From CAZVAR01 sp964625225 (GTDB taxonomy: Bacteria > Pseudomonadota > Alphaproteobacteria > JAJUGE01): a stretch of 11,387 nucleotides of DNA. Below are positions 1 to 6,194 of the stretch, piece by piece. The notes below the pieces were generated by a model. It had not been told where the DNA came from. It did not search any database and saw only the letters and a program-made list of their open reading frames with translations. The stretch covers positions 1-11,387 of the forward strand of contig CAZVAR010000124.1 in assembly GCA_964625225.1 (NCBI GenBank), read 5' to 3'. The position numbers were made by a program, and so were the translations under genes. Every line of letters begins with the position of its first letter. The first letter of the stretch is position 1.

Positions 1-231
1 CAAAATAAAACCGGGCACGCGGTCGAACAGGATCGCTCCGATATCCTGAGGCAGCGGCTGGCTTGGTTCCACAGGCCGCTCGACCGCGATCCTGAATGCC
101 TCGGCTGGACTCGAGGCAAAGTCGTGCAAGGTGACGGAACGAACCGTCTTCGGGCCGCGGATCCCGACCGGCAGGCTCGTCAGCCTCTTCCGCCCCACCG
201 AATGCGCCAATGACTCAGGGCGTGCGGCCAT
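1..231 (-). CDS. Partial hypothetical protein, 5' end only, runs off left edge
   Basis: An open frame on the minus strand begins at an ATG (229-231) and stays open for 77 codons to base 1, so the gene continues outside the window. The product begins MAARPESLAHSVGRKR and later contains VTLHDFASSPAEAFRI and QDIGAILFDRVPGFIL. I do not recognise the family. Support for coding is the protein-like mix of residues and a GC-rich third codon position (about three quarters of the codons I read). No clear Shine-Dalgarno precedes the ATG. The frame is open further upstream to a stop near 385, with a GTG at 361-363 as another possible start, but that extension is arginine-rich and looks untranslated. It would be transcribed away from the kinase at 995. 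Confidence 0.42.
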   Translation of the reverse strand, partial: MAARPESLAHSVGRKRLTSLPVGIRGPKTVRSVTLHDFASSPAEAFRIAVERPVEPSQPLPQDIGAILFDRVPGFIL

Positions 232-486
232 GAGTCGGACTGAGCGGGATCTGGTCTCGAATAGGCCGGTGTTCAGCCGATCCGTGCCCCTGCGCCCCGC
301 GGTAGTGCGTCCTGGCACCGACCGATCAAGAGCGGGATCCGTCCAGTGCCACCCGGACAGCACTCGGATCGACGCACCGTGCGTTCAGCAACCGGCCGCC
401 GCAGTGACACCGCCAAACCCACGGCTTCAGCGGCACCGCGAGGCGTGCGGGCGCTGCCCCGTTCTTTCGCAGTGTCCGCTGCGAAT

Positions 487-515
487 CTTGAATTATTTCC
501 TATAATGTGCCATCA
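487..515 (+). promoter_or_regulatory. AT-rich island with a perfect TATAAT hexamer (possible promoter)
   Basis: TATAAT at 501-506 matches the sigma-70 -10 consensus exactly and sits in an AT-rich patch within otherwise GC-rich DNA. It overlaps a small inverted repeat, ATTAT (492-496) and ATAAT (502-506). No convincing -35 element lies 16-18 bases upstream; the bases there read GCTGCG, and TTGAAT at 488 is too close. If used, the transcript would begin about 480 bases before the kinase, implying a very long leader or a separate small RNA. Confidence 0.3.
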
Positions 516-905
516 TCACGGTGTCCCTACGGTCGACCGCCCGAGGAGTCCGGCGCATGCCCGCGTCCCGTACCACCGCAACTCCCGGACCGGCTGCGGC
601 AAACGTCAGCCCCGCCGGTCGACTTTCGCTGTCGAATGTTGTCGTTTGTGAACGTTTTCCGATTTCACCGGCGCGGCCGCCGGCCGGCAGCACCCGGTGG
701 CCGCGGAATCGCATTCGGGGAGGGCGGTCCGCGGTTTCCGTGGGCCGCGGTGGATCCTCGTGGAGCCCCCGGGATGCGCTCGGACTTTTTCGGTGATCCC
801 CGAAAGATCCACAGAAACGCCCGGCCGCAGCCGGCGACGGGCGGGTTTCGGGGCGTTCCGCGCGGTGGCGGCCTCGCCGCGCGCCGGGACCGGCCTATCT
901 CTACA

Positions 906-973
906 GGCGCCCGGGGGTGCGTGGCTCGGGACCTGCCCGGGAACTCCCGGGGGCGCGACCCGGACGCGGGTCG
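906..973 (+). promoter_or_regulatory. GC-rich hairpin series in the kinase leader
   Basis: Several perfect inverted repeats lie just before the kinase ribosome binding site. GCGCCC (907-912) can pair with GGGCGC (951-956). CCCGGG (936-941) and CCCGGG (946-951) flank the loop AACT. CGACCCG (956-962) and CGGGTCG (967-973) form a 7-bp stem around GACG. The last stem ends nine bases before the GAGGGG Shine-Dalgarno. Alternative pairings compete for 946-956, so the leader could switch folds. This may control translation, but GC-rich DNA also gives such repeats by chance. Confidence 0.35.
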
Positions 974-981
974 GCGACGGC

Positions 982-987
982 GAGGGG
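982..987 (+). promoter_or_regulatory. Ribosome binding site GAGGGG for the HWE kinase
   Basis: GAGGGG lies seven bases before the ATG at 995. It favours that start over an upstream in-frame codon at 917, whose extra 26 residues are glycine-, arginine- and proline-rich and unlike a protein N-terminus. Confidence 0.6.
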
Positions 988-994
988 TACCGTC

Positions 995-2437
995 ATGGAG
1001 ATTGAGGCAGCGGCGATGCGGGATGGGGCCGGCGGCCCCGTTCTCGCGCTCGACGAGATCATTCTCGATCTGCTGCCGGCCGCGGTCTATGTCTGCGACG
1101 CCGAGGGCCGCATCGTCCGCTACAACCGGAGGGCCGCGGAGCTCTGGGGCCGCACGCCGGAGCCGGGCGACCCGGGCGAGCGCTTCTGTGGCTCGCGCCG
1201 GCTGTTCTGGCCGGACGGCCGGCCGCTGCCGCATGCCGAGACCCCGATGGCCGAGGCGCTGCGGACCGGCAGGCCGGTGCAGAACCTCGAAGTCGAGATG
1301 GAGCAGCCGAACGGCAGGCGCCTCCAGGTGCTCGTCAGCATCGCCGCGATCCGGGGCGACGACGGCCGGATCACGGGGGCGGTCAACTGCTTCCAGGACG
1401 TGACCGACCGGAAGCGCGACCGGGACGCGCTGCAGGCGAGCGAGCTGCGGCTGCGCGCCATTCTGGAGGGGCTTCCCGCCGCCATCTACACGACCGACGC
1501 GGCCGGCCGCATCACCTTCTACAATGACGCGGCCGCCGCGCTCTGGGGCTATCCGCCAACGCTGGGCGAGACGGTATGGTGCGGGTCCTGGCGGCTGTAC
1601 CGGCCCGACGGGCGGCCGCTGCCGCACCACGAATGCCCGATGGCGGTCGCCATCAGGGAAGGGCGGGCGGTCAGGGGCGAGGAGATCGTGGCCGAGCGCC
1701 CCGACGGATCGCGCGTGGCGGTCGCCGCCTATCCGACCCCGCTGCGCGACCCGGACGGCACGCTGATCGGCGCCGTCAACATGCTGGTGGACATCACCCG
1801 CCACAAGCAGGCGGAGACGCGCCAGGCCCTGCTGATCAACGAGCTAAACCACCGCGTCAAGAACACGCTCGCCACGGTCCAGTCGATCGCGACCCACAGC
1901 CTGCGGACCGCGGCGTCGGCGAAGAGCTTCCGCGATACCTTCGGCGCCCGCCTGATGGCGCTGAGCCGGGCGCACGACCTCCTGACGCGCCGCGGCTGGG
2001 AGGGGGCGTCGCTGCACTCGGTGCTGTCGCAGGAGCTGGCGCCGCACCGGTCGGGCGAGGCGGACCGGATCACGCTGAGCGGCCCCGAGGTCGAGCTGGG
2101 GCGCCGCGCGGCGCTGACCCTCGCCATGGCCGTCCACGAGCTGGCGACCAACGCCGCGAAGTACGGCGCGCTGTCGCGCAACGCCGGCCGGCTGGCGATC
2201 GAATGGGCCGTCGAGCGCGACGGCGGCGGCGCGGGCCCTCGGCTCGACCTGGCATGGGTCGAGCGGGACGGGCCGCCGGTTGCGGCGCCGACGCGGCGCG
2301 GCTTCGGCTCCCGCCTCGTCGAGCGCAGCATCGAGGGCGATCTCGGCGGTGAGGTGGATCTGAATTTCGCGCGCGAAGGCCTGCGCTGCCGGATCCGCAT
2401 TCCCCTGGACGTCGCACGCGGCACCGATGCGGCGTGA
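995..2437 (+). CDS. Tandem-PAS HWE-family sensor histidine kinase
   Basis: A 480-residue cytoplasmic sensor kinase with no signal peptide or membrane segment. PAS domain A spans about residues 24-140 and PAS domain B about 154-271; the two look duplicated and share PDGRPLPH. The phosphoacceptor region reads LNHRVKNTLATVQ with His286. The ATP-binding domain has the HWE signature: an N-box beginning with His381 (HELATNAAKYGAL, Asn386) and WVE at 421-423, followed by a glycine-rich GFGSRLV at 436-442. HWE kinases are common in alphaproteobacteria, often sensing light, redox or stress through PAS domains. The ligand or cofactor is not evident; no phytochrome or LOV cysteine motif was recognised. 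The start is ATG 995 with a good Shine-Dalgarno. The last 11 bases overlap the next gene, a receiver protein that is its likely phosphotransfer partner. Confidence 0.9.
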   Translation: MEIEAAAMRDGAGGPVLALDEIILDLLPAAVYVCDAEGRIVRYNRRAAELWGRTPEPGDPGERFCGSRRLFWPDGRPLPHAETPMAEALRTGRPVQNLEVEMEQPNGRRLQVLVSIAAIRGDDGRITGAVNCFQDVTDRKRDRDALQASELRLRAILEGLPAAIYTTDAAGRITFYNDAAAALWGYPPTLGETVWCGSWRLYRPDGRPLPHHECPMAVAIREGRAVRGEEIVAERPDGSRVAVAAYPTPLRDPDGTLIGAVNMLVDITRHKQAETRQALLINELNHRVKNTLATVQSIATHSLRTAASAKSFRDTFGARLMALSRAHDLLTRRGWEGASLHSVLSQELAPHRSGEADRITLSGPEVELGRRAALTLAMAVHELATNAAKYGALSRNAGRLAIEWAVERDGGGAGPRLDLAWVERDGPPVAAPTRRGFGSRLVERSIEGDLGGEVDLNFAREGLRCRIRIPLDVARGTDAA

Positions 2438-2813
2438 GCGGAGGCAGAGCGGGGCGGATGGCCGGTGCCGCGTGCTGGTGGTCGAGGACGAGGCGCTGAT
2501 CGCGCTCCTTCTGGAGGATATGCTGGAGGAGCTCGGCTGCCACCTGGTCGGCATCGCCGCGTCCGTTGGCGAGGGACTCGCGCTCGCGGCGTCGGCCGTG
2601 GCGGACGTCGCGGTCCTGGACGTCAACGTCGGCGGAACGGACGTCTACCCCGTCGCGGAACGGCTCGCGGCTCGGGGGATCCCCTTCGTCTTCTCCACCG
2701 GATACGGGGCCGAGGGCCTGCCGGAGCGCTGGCGCGGCCGGCCGGTCGTCGGCAAGCCGTTCATGCTGGACGACCTGCGACGCGCCCTGCGGGCGGCGCT
2801 CGCGCCGGGCTAG
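2427..2813 (+). CDS. Single-domain (CheY-like) response regulator
   Basis: A 128-residue protein consisting of one receiver domain and no output domain. The residues for phosphorylation are intact: acidic pair Glu20-Asp21 in VLVVEDEALI, phosphoacceptor Asp65 in VAVLDVNVGG, Thr91 in FVFSTGYG and Lys110 in VVGKPF. The gene starts at an ATG inside the end of the kinase gene (ATGCGGCGTGA, 2427-2437), so translation is probably coupled. This kinase plus lone-receiver arrangement is common for HWE kinases. The receiver may act as a phosphate shuttle or sink, or contact a downstream protein. It is the only canonical receiver in the window, so it is the obvious substrate for the adjacent kinase and a possible one for the kinase at 6288-8063. 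The first 14 residues are arginine-rich and poorly defined. Confidence 0.88.
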   Translation: MRRERRQSGADGRCRVLVVEDEALIALLLEDMLEELGCHLVGIAASVGEGLALAASAVADVAVLDVNVGGTDVYPVAERLAARGIPFVFSTGYGAEGLPERWRGRPVVGKPFMLDDLRRALRAALAPG

Positions 2814-2823
2814 CGCCGTGGCA

Positions 2824-2872
2824 CGGACCGCGGTTTGACGAGCGGGGCTGTGGGGGCGTCGCGGGCGGTCCG
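2824..2872. terminator. Inverted repeat between convergent genes (possible terminator)
   Basis: CGGACCGC (2824-2831) and GCGGTCCG (2865-2872) are perfect 8-base arms separated by 33 bases, in the 88-base gap between two genes reading toward each other. The position suits a shared transcription end. There is no T-tract on either strand and the loop is long, so the call is tentative. Confidence 0.28.
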
Positions 2873-2901
2873 GCCGGTCAGGCGCGGGCTGCCGGGGCCG
2901 G

Positions 2902-3624
2902 TCAGGCCTTCGGCTCCGGCTCGCCGGTCGTCTCGCCCGAAGCGGTCGTGCCGTCGGTGCCGCTGAAGCCGTGGCCGAGCGCCCAGATGGCGGCCTGGGT
3001 CCGGTTCTCCGCGCCGATCTTCCGCAGGAGCTGGCGGACATGCACCTTGACCGTCCCCTCCTGGAGGCCGAGGCGGCGGGCGATGCTCTTGTTCGGCAGC
3101 CCGCGCACCAGGCATTGGAGGATCTCGACGTCGCGGGCGGAAAGCCGTTCGCCGGCCGGGATGCCCCGCGGCGTCACCGCCGCGCCGCGGTCGTCGCGGT
3201 TCATGATCTCGGCGGCGAGCCGGGTCGGCAGCACCGTCTCGTCGAGCATGACCAGGCTGATCGCGTGCAGCAGCGCCTCGGTCGAGACGTTGCGCAGCAG
3301 CGCCGCGCGCACCCCAAGCTCGAGCGCCCGGGCGAGCTGGTCCGGGGTCAGGTCGGCGACCAGCAGCACCAGGCGCAGCTCCGGATGGAGCTGCAGCAGT
3401 TCCCGGATGGCGGCCGTGGCCTGGGAGTCGGGTTCGGGGAAGTCCAGCAGGATCACCAGCCGCGGCGGCTCCTCGCGCGAGGCCTGGAGCCGCCGGAGCA
3501 GCGCCGCCGGCCCGTCCGCACCCTCCAGCACCGGCAGGCCGTGGCTTTGGAGGAGCTGTCGAAGCCCTTCGGCGACGAGGGCCTCGCCGCCGACGATCAC
3601 AATGCTGGGCGTTGGCTCGGTCAT
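2902..3624 (-). CDS. NarL/FixJ-type regulator with degenerate receiver (paralog A)
   Basis: A 240-residue transcription factor with a receiver-like N-terminus (about 7-142) and a LuxR-type helix-turn-helix (about 160-216, with NKSIARRLGLQEGTVKVHV and NRTQAAIWA). The receiver is atypical. The acidic pair expected at the first strand is Gly12-Gly13 (IVIVGGEA), the usual lysine is Arg111 (ALLRNVS), and the Thr/Ser position reads Val-Ala. Asp61 (VILLDF) is kept. Without the metal-binding acids, normal phosphorylation is unlikely. The C-terminal 20 residues are Gly/Thr/Glu-rich. The start chosen is the ATG ending at 3624, just before the receiver, with GGAG ten bases upstream. ATG codons at 3666 and 3678 would add 14 or 18 residues; the one at 3678 has a G-rich run closer by. 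It converges on the response regulator and is divergent from paralog B. Confidence 0.85.
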   Translation of the reverse strand: MTEPTPSIVIVGGEALVAEGLRQLLQSHGLPVLEGADGPAALLRRLQASREEPPRLVILLDFPEPDSQATAAIRELLQLHPELRLVLLVADLTPDQLARALELGVRAALLRNVSTEALLHAISLVMLDETVLPTRLAAEIMNRDDRGAAVTPRGIPAGERLSARDVEILQCLVRGLPNKSIARRLGLQEGTVKVHVRQLLRKIGAENRTQAAIWALGHGFSGTDGTTASGETTGEPEPKA

Positions 3625-3890
3625 CGCGGTCGTTCTCCGGGCCCGCACCTTGATGGCCGGTTCCATCAGCGTGGCCATTGCGCACCCCCGGCGGCGCGTG
3701 GCCGGCCGCCGATGCCGGAATTCGGAGCGTCGGCCCTGCTCGAGCCGGCCCGCTGGGCGATCGATGGCTTGGTGGCGATCACCTGTCCCCCCTTGGCTAC
3801 GTGCCGGGCGGTGCGGCGGCACCCAAGACCGCGTCCCGCTGGCTGCCTCGAGCTGTGACGGTGCCGGTGTTCCGGGCTGCCGTTAAATTC

Positions 3891-3918
3891 TTGATCAAAT
3901 GTTAAGCAAAGTCTTAAC
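3891..3918. promoter_or_regulatory. Palindromic AT-rich operator candidate
   Basis: The 8-base palindrome TTGATCAA (3891-3898) is followed at once by the perfect inverted repeat GTTAAG (3901-3906), spacer CAAAGT, CTTAAC (3913-3918). The arms are centred 12 bases apart. The element sits in the AT-rich core between two divergent regulators, where a dimeric LuxR-type regulator could bind to control itself or its neighbour. No clear -35/-10 pair could be fixed around it. Confidence 0.4.
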
Positions 3919-3961
3919 GAAACGAGCATCAAGGCAAAAGGCGCATTAGAGGGAGACGGTA

Positions 3962-3975
3962 CTATCAGACGATAG
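3962..3975. promoter_or_regulatory. Small inverted repeat CTATC-AGAC-GATAG
   Basis: Perfect 5-base arms CTATC (3962-3966) and GATAG (3971-3975) with a four-base spacer lie in the same AT-rich divergent region. It could be a regulator half-site pair or a small RNA hairpin. It is short enough to be chance. Confidence 0.2.
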
Positions 3976-4215
3976 CCCCCGTGGCTCTGCAAGTATCAAT
4001 TCGACGGAACTGCCCATCCGTTTTCGCCCCTGGGGGATCGGATGGATGCAACTTCGGATGCGCCGGCTATCGCCTATCCGTACTTGCTTGTATGGCGGGA
4101 CGCCTGGAAACTCCGAAATCCGACGCGAGCGGCCGCAAGCGGCCATGCCGGCGACCCGAGCGGGAGCCGCGCCGCCGGGAGCAGCCGTCGCGGCGGGCCA
4201 GCCGCCCGTCGATCC

Positions 4216-4220
4216 GGAGG
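4216..4220 (+). promoter_or_regulatory. Shine-Dalgarno GGAGG that sets the GTG start of paralog B
   Basis: GGAGG lies four bases before GTG 4225, which directly precedes the receiver-like domain. This is the strongest ribosome binding site in the frame and argues against the upstream ATG at 4042, although that ATG has a G-run (4032-4036) before it. Confidence 0.5.
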
Positions 4221-4224
4221 GAGA

Positions 4225-4878
4225 GTGGCGAAAGAGGGGCCATGCCGCATCGCGATCGCCATCCGGGACCGCGACCTGGCGCGTCGCGTGTGGGATGCGA
4301 TCGAGACCGAGCCGACGCTGGCGGTCGCGGCGGTCGCCGGCGATGCGGCTTCGATGCGGCGGATGGCCCGGACCCAACCGATTCATCTGGCCATGGTCGA
4401 CGCGCAGGTTGCCCGCGGCTTCGAGGATCGCGCCGCACGGTCCGATGAGCGGGGGCGGCAGCCGGTCCTGATCCTCGCCGCCACGACCGAGCGGCTGCTT
4501 CAGGCGATCCCCGCGCTTGCCGTCTGCGACGGCCTGCTGCTGGCGGACCGCAACCTCGATCTGCTGGTGCCGATCCTCCAGCTCGGCAAGCAGGGACTCT
4601 GCGCCGTCCCGAACGACGTGGCGCCGCTGCTGCTTGGGGACCGCCTGCGGCAGCGGCATATCGCCGATCTCACCCCGCGCGAGCGCGAGGTCATGGACCG
4701 GCTCGCCGTTGGCCAGACCAACCGCCAGATCAGCGATGCGATGGGTGTGCCCGAGACGTTGGTCAAGGCGATTCTGCGCAGCATCATGCTCAAGCTCAGC
4801 TTCCGCAATCGCACCCAGGCGGCCGTGTTCGCTGCCCGGTTCCTCGCAGGCCGTCACTCGGACTCACCCGACCGCTGA
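4225..4878 (+). CDS. NarL/FixJ-type regulator with highly degenerate receiver (paralog B)
   Basis: A 217-residue protein from a GTG start. It has a receiver-like N-terminus (about 7-135) and a LuxR-type DNA-binding domain (about 147-204: LTPREREVMDRLAVGQ, then NRTQAAVFAARF). This is the most diverged of the three paralogs. The acidic-pair region reads IAIRDRDLA, with one acid perhaps kept at Asp15; Asp59 (AMVDA) may be the old phosphoacceptor site; and the usual lysine is Ala107 (GLLLAD). The DNA-contacting helix is unusual: the common TVKVH is replaced by LVKAI at 179-183. Phosphorylation-dependent control is therefore unlikely and its DNA target may differ from those of its paralogs. Starting at ATG 4042 would add 61 residues of arginine-, glycine- and serine-rich sequence with no domain. 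Confidence 0.8.
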   Translation: MAKEGPCRIAIAIRDRDLARRVWDAIETEPTLAVAAVAGDAASMRRMARTQPIHLAMVDAQVARGFEDRAARSDERGRQPVLILAATTERLLQAIPALAVCDGLLLADRNLDLLVPILQLGKQGLCAVPNDVAPLLLGDRLRQRHIADLTPREREVMDRLAVGQTNRQISDAMGVPETLVKAILRSIMLKLSFRNRTQAAVFAARFLAGRHSDSPDR

Positions 4879-5239
4879 CGCCGGCCGCGTCGCGCGCCTG
4901 CCGAGGCGACCGCACCACGCCGGCCGAATGGATCACCCGCAGAGATATGGTCGAATAGCGATGCCGCGCGCCGGGCTATTTGCCGCGCTTTGGTTGGCGG
5001 CAATGCCGCTCGGGAGCGTTGTCATGCCTTTAGGAACCACCCGAAACCGGCGCTGCGATCCGTTGCACTGCAATTTTGGCTTCGGCAGGAATGCCCGGCG
5101 TGGTAGTCTCGCTCAAAAGGCCGGACAATGAACCGGCTCTATTTGCGGTGGGTTCGCGACCGGAAGGGGGTAGCAGAGGCCAGCAGCGCCGGGCTCTACC
5201 ATTTGAGAATCGCCGAATTGGGGTTTGAGGGAGGCCAGC
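4879..5239. other. Intergenic region between paralogs B and C
   Basis: About 360 bases without a gene I accept. Just after paralog B, CGCCT (4895-4899) and AGGCG (4904-4908) can form a short stem without a T-tract. AATAGC (4954-4959) and GCTATT (4975-4980) form a spaced inverted repeat, and GCGGCA (4997-5002) and TGCCGC (5004-5009) an odd palindrome. A short open frame from 4929 or 4962 to 5131 would encode a hydrophobic start (GLFAALWLAAMPLG), but it lacks a ribosome binding site and was not called. The promoter of paralog C should lie here; I cannot place its hexamers. Confidence 0.45.
4954..4980. promoter_or_regulatory. Spaced inverted repeat AATAGC-N15-GCTATT
   Basis: Perfect 6-base arms have centres 21 bases apart, about two helical turns, which suits a protein dimer binding one face of DNA. 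The element sits upstream of paralog C and downstream of paralog B. The arms stand out as AT-rich in GC-rich DNA. Function is inferred from geometry only. Confidence 0.33.
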
Positions 5240-6013
5240 ATGAGTACAGCGGAGCTTACTGTGTGGCTGGTCGGCGGCGATCGCCTGATCAGGGAGTGCT
5301 TTCGCCAACTCCTCGCCGCGCACGTCGAGATCGTTGCGGCGGAAGCGACTGTGGATCCCCTCCTGGCACGTATGGCCGGCGATGAAGCGCCCCGGTGCAT
5401 CATCTGCCTCGAGGCCGGAGGCGACCCCGTCGCATTCGTCGAATCGCTGCGGCGGATCCGGTCCCGGTGGGCGGCCACCCGCATTGTCGTGCTGATGCGG
5501 GGCAACGATCTGTCGGGCGACATGGTACGCAGTCTGAATACCCTGGTCGACGGCTGCTTCTGTTCGGACATGGGACTCGACGCGCTGGTGCATGCCCTGA
5601 AGGCGGTGATGTTGGGCGACCGGCTGTGGAGCAGCCGACTGGTCCAGGCGGCGTTCGGAGAGCCGGGGGCACGGGCCGAAGCCGAGAGCCGCATACTGCC
5701 GTTGCCGGCCAACCTCACCGGGCGGCAGCAGCAGATCCTCGGCCTTCTGGTCGAGGGCTGCTCCAACAAGGAGATCGCGCGGCGTTGCGATCTCAGCGAG
5801 GCGACCGTCAAGGTCCAGGTCCGCGCGATCCTGCGGCGGCTGGGCGTGGACAACCGGACCCAGGCGGCGGTCTGGGCGCGTCGGTTCCGCCTGCCGGAGC
5901 CGCAACCGCGGGCCGGGCGGCCGACCGGCCGTCCGGTGGCAGGCTCCAATGGCGGCGATTTCGGGGACCTCCACCCCGGCGGCGCCGCGCCGATGCAGTT
6001 CCCGATTTCCTAG
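5240..6013 (+). CDS. NarL/FixJ-type regulator with Glu at the phospho-site (paralog C)
   Basis: A 257-residue regulator. ATG 5240 is preceded by GGAGG at five bases, which favours it over an in-frame codon at 5225. The receiver-like domain spans about 6-138 and the LuxR-type helix-turn-helix about 157-215 (NKEIARRCDLSEATVKVQV, NRTQAAVWA). As in paralog A, Gly12-Gly13 replaces the acidic pair (VWLVGGDR). The phosphoacceptor aspartate is replaced by Glu58 (IICLEAGG) and the usual lysine by Ser109 (CFCSDMG). Glutamate here often imitates the phosphorylated state, so the protein may be permanently active or controlled by other means. Residues 218-257 form a Pro/Gly/Arg-rich, probably disordered tail. 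Paralogs A and C share VGG and a VML segment late in the receiver, suggesting they are closer to each other than to B. Confidence 0.85.
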   Translation: MSTAELTVWLVGGDRLIRECFRQLLAAHVEIVAAEATVDPLLARMAGDEAPRCIICLEAGGDPVAFVESLRRIRSRWAATRIVVLMRGNDLSGDMVRSLNTLVDGCFCSDMGLDALVHALKAVMLGDRLWSSRLVQAAFGEPGARAEAESRILPLPANLTGRQQQILGLLVEGCSNKEIARRCDLSEATVKVQVRAILRRLGVDNRTQAAVWARRFRLPEPQPRAGRPTGRPVAGSNGGDFGDLHPGGAAPMQFPIS

Positions 6014-6077
6014 CGACCGACGCAGCCGCGCGGTGCGCACTGCGGTACCCCTCGAACGCCACCGCCCGACCCAGCTA

Positions 6078-6106
6078 CGCGGACGCGCCCGCCTCCGCGC
6101 GGTTTT
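6078..6106 (+). terminator. Probable intrinsic terminator after paralog C
   Basis: CGCGGA (6078-6083) and TCCGCG (6094-6099) form a 6-bp GC-rich stem around a ten-base loop, followed after CGG by TTTT (6103-6106). It lies 65 bases beyond the stop of paralog C. The T-run is short and the loop is large, so efficiency may be modest. Confidence 0.4.
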
Positions 6107-6194
6107 GTCCCTCGTTCGTCAACCGCCGTTCTCTTGGAATCGGATGATGCGGCGGAAATTCCGTCCGGTCATCACATATGACGTGGACCGATCG

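Larger units (their letters stand above)
232..994. other. Long non-coding stretch upstream of the HWE kinase
   Basis: About 760 bases lie between the left-edge partial gene and the kinase start. Frames that are open here give arginine-, serine- and proline-rich translations typical of GC-rich shadow reading, and I accept none. The stretch contains an AT-rich island with a perfect TATAAT (487-515), a small inverted repeat at 786-807 and a run of GC-rich hairpins at 906-973 next to the kinase. It probably holds the divergent promoters of the two flanking genes and a long 5' leader or a small RNA. No tRNA-like fold or known RNA family was recognised. Confidence 0.5.
3625..4224. other. Divergent intergenic region between paralogs A and B
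   Basis: About 600 bases lie between two divergently transcribed regulators. The left part (3625-3880) is GC-rich and may include extra N-terminal codons of paralog A if an upstream ATG is used. Bases 3880-3980 are markedly AT-rich and contain three palindromic elements, the best candidates for promoters and operators of both genes. Bases 4042-4224 are open in frame with paralog B but are probably leader. Long open frames on both strands here read as shadows. Confidence 0.5.

Noticed and set aside
786..807. Inverted repeat TTTTTCGG...CCGAAAGA as a terminator
   Set aside because: No T-tract on either strand, one wobble pair, and no gene ends nearby.
665..1804. Long minus-strand open frame (379 codons) opposite the HWE kinase
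   Set aside because: Arginine/proline-rich translation with no domain, opposite a gene with clear PAS and kinase motifs; a shadow of high GC.
2465..3886. 473-codon plus-strand open frame across the receiver and paralog A
   Set aside because: Runs through two genes with strong motifs in other frames; composition is Arg/Ser-rich.
4042..4224. N-terminal extension of paralog B from ATG 4042
   Set aside because: 61 low-complexity residues without a domain; GTG 4225 has a much better Shine-Dalgarno and sits right before the receiver-like domain. Not fully excluded, since a G-run precedes the ATG.
3946..4857. 303-codon minus-strand open frame opposite paralog B
   Set aside because: No recognisable domain, and it overlaps a gene with a clear LuxR-type DNA-binding domain.
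5033..5064. GGAAC...CGTT resembling an EcfG (general stress) promoter
   Set aside because: Spacing between the two elements is about 23 bases, well beyond the usual 16-17.
4929..5131. Short open frame (67 codons, or 56 from 4962) with a hydrophobic stretch
   Set aside because: No ribosome binding site, polar low-complexity C-terminus and no family recognised; kept only as a remark in the intergenic entry.
5128..5385. 85-codon open frame overlapping the start of paralog C
   Set aside because: Second half is a frame-shifted reading of paralog C; no ribosome binding site.
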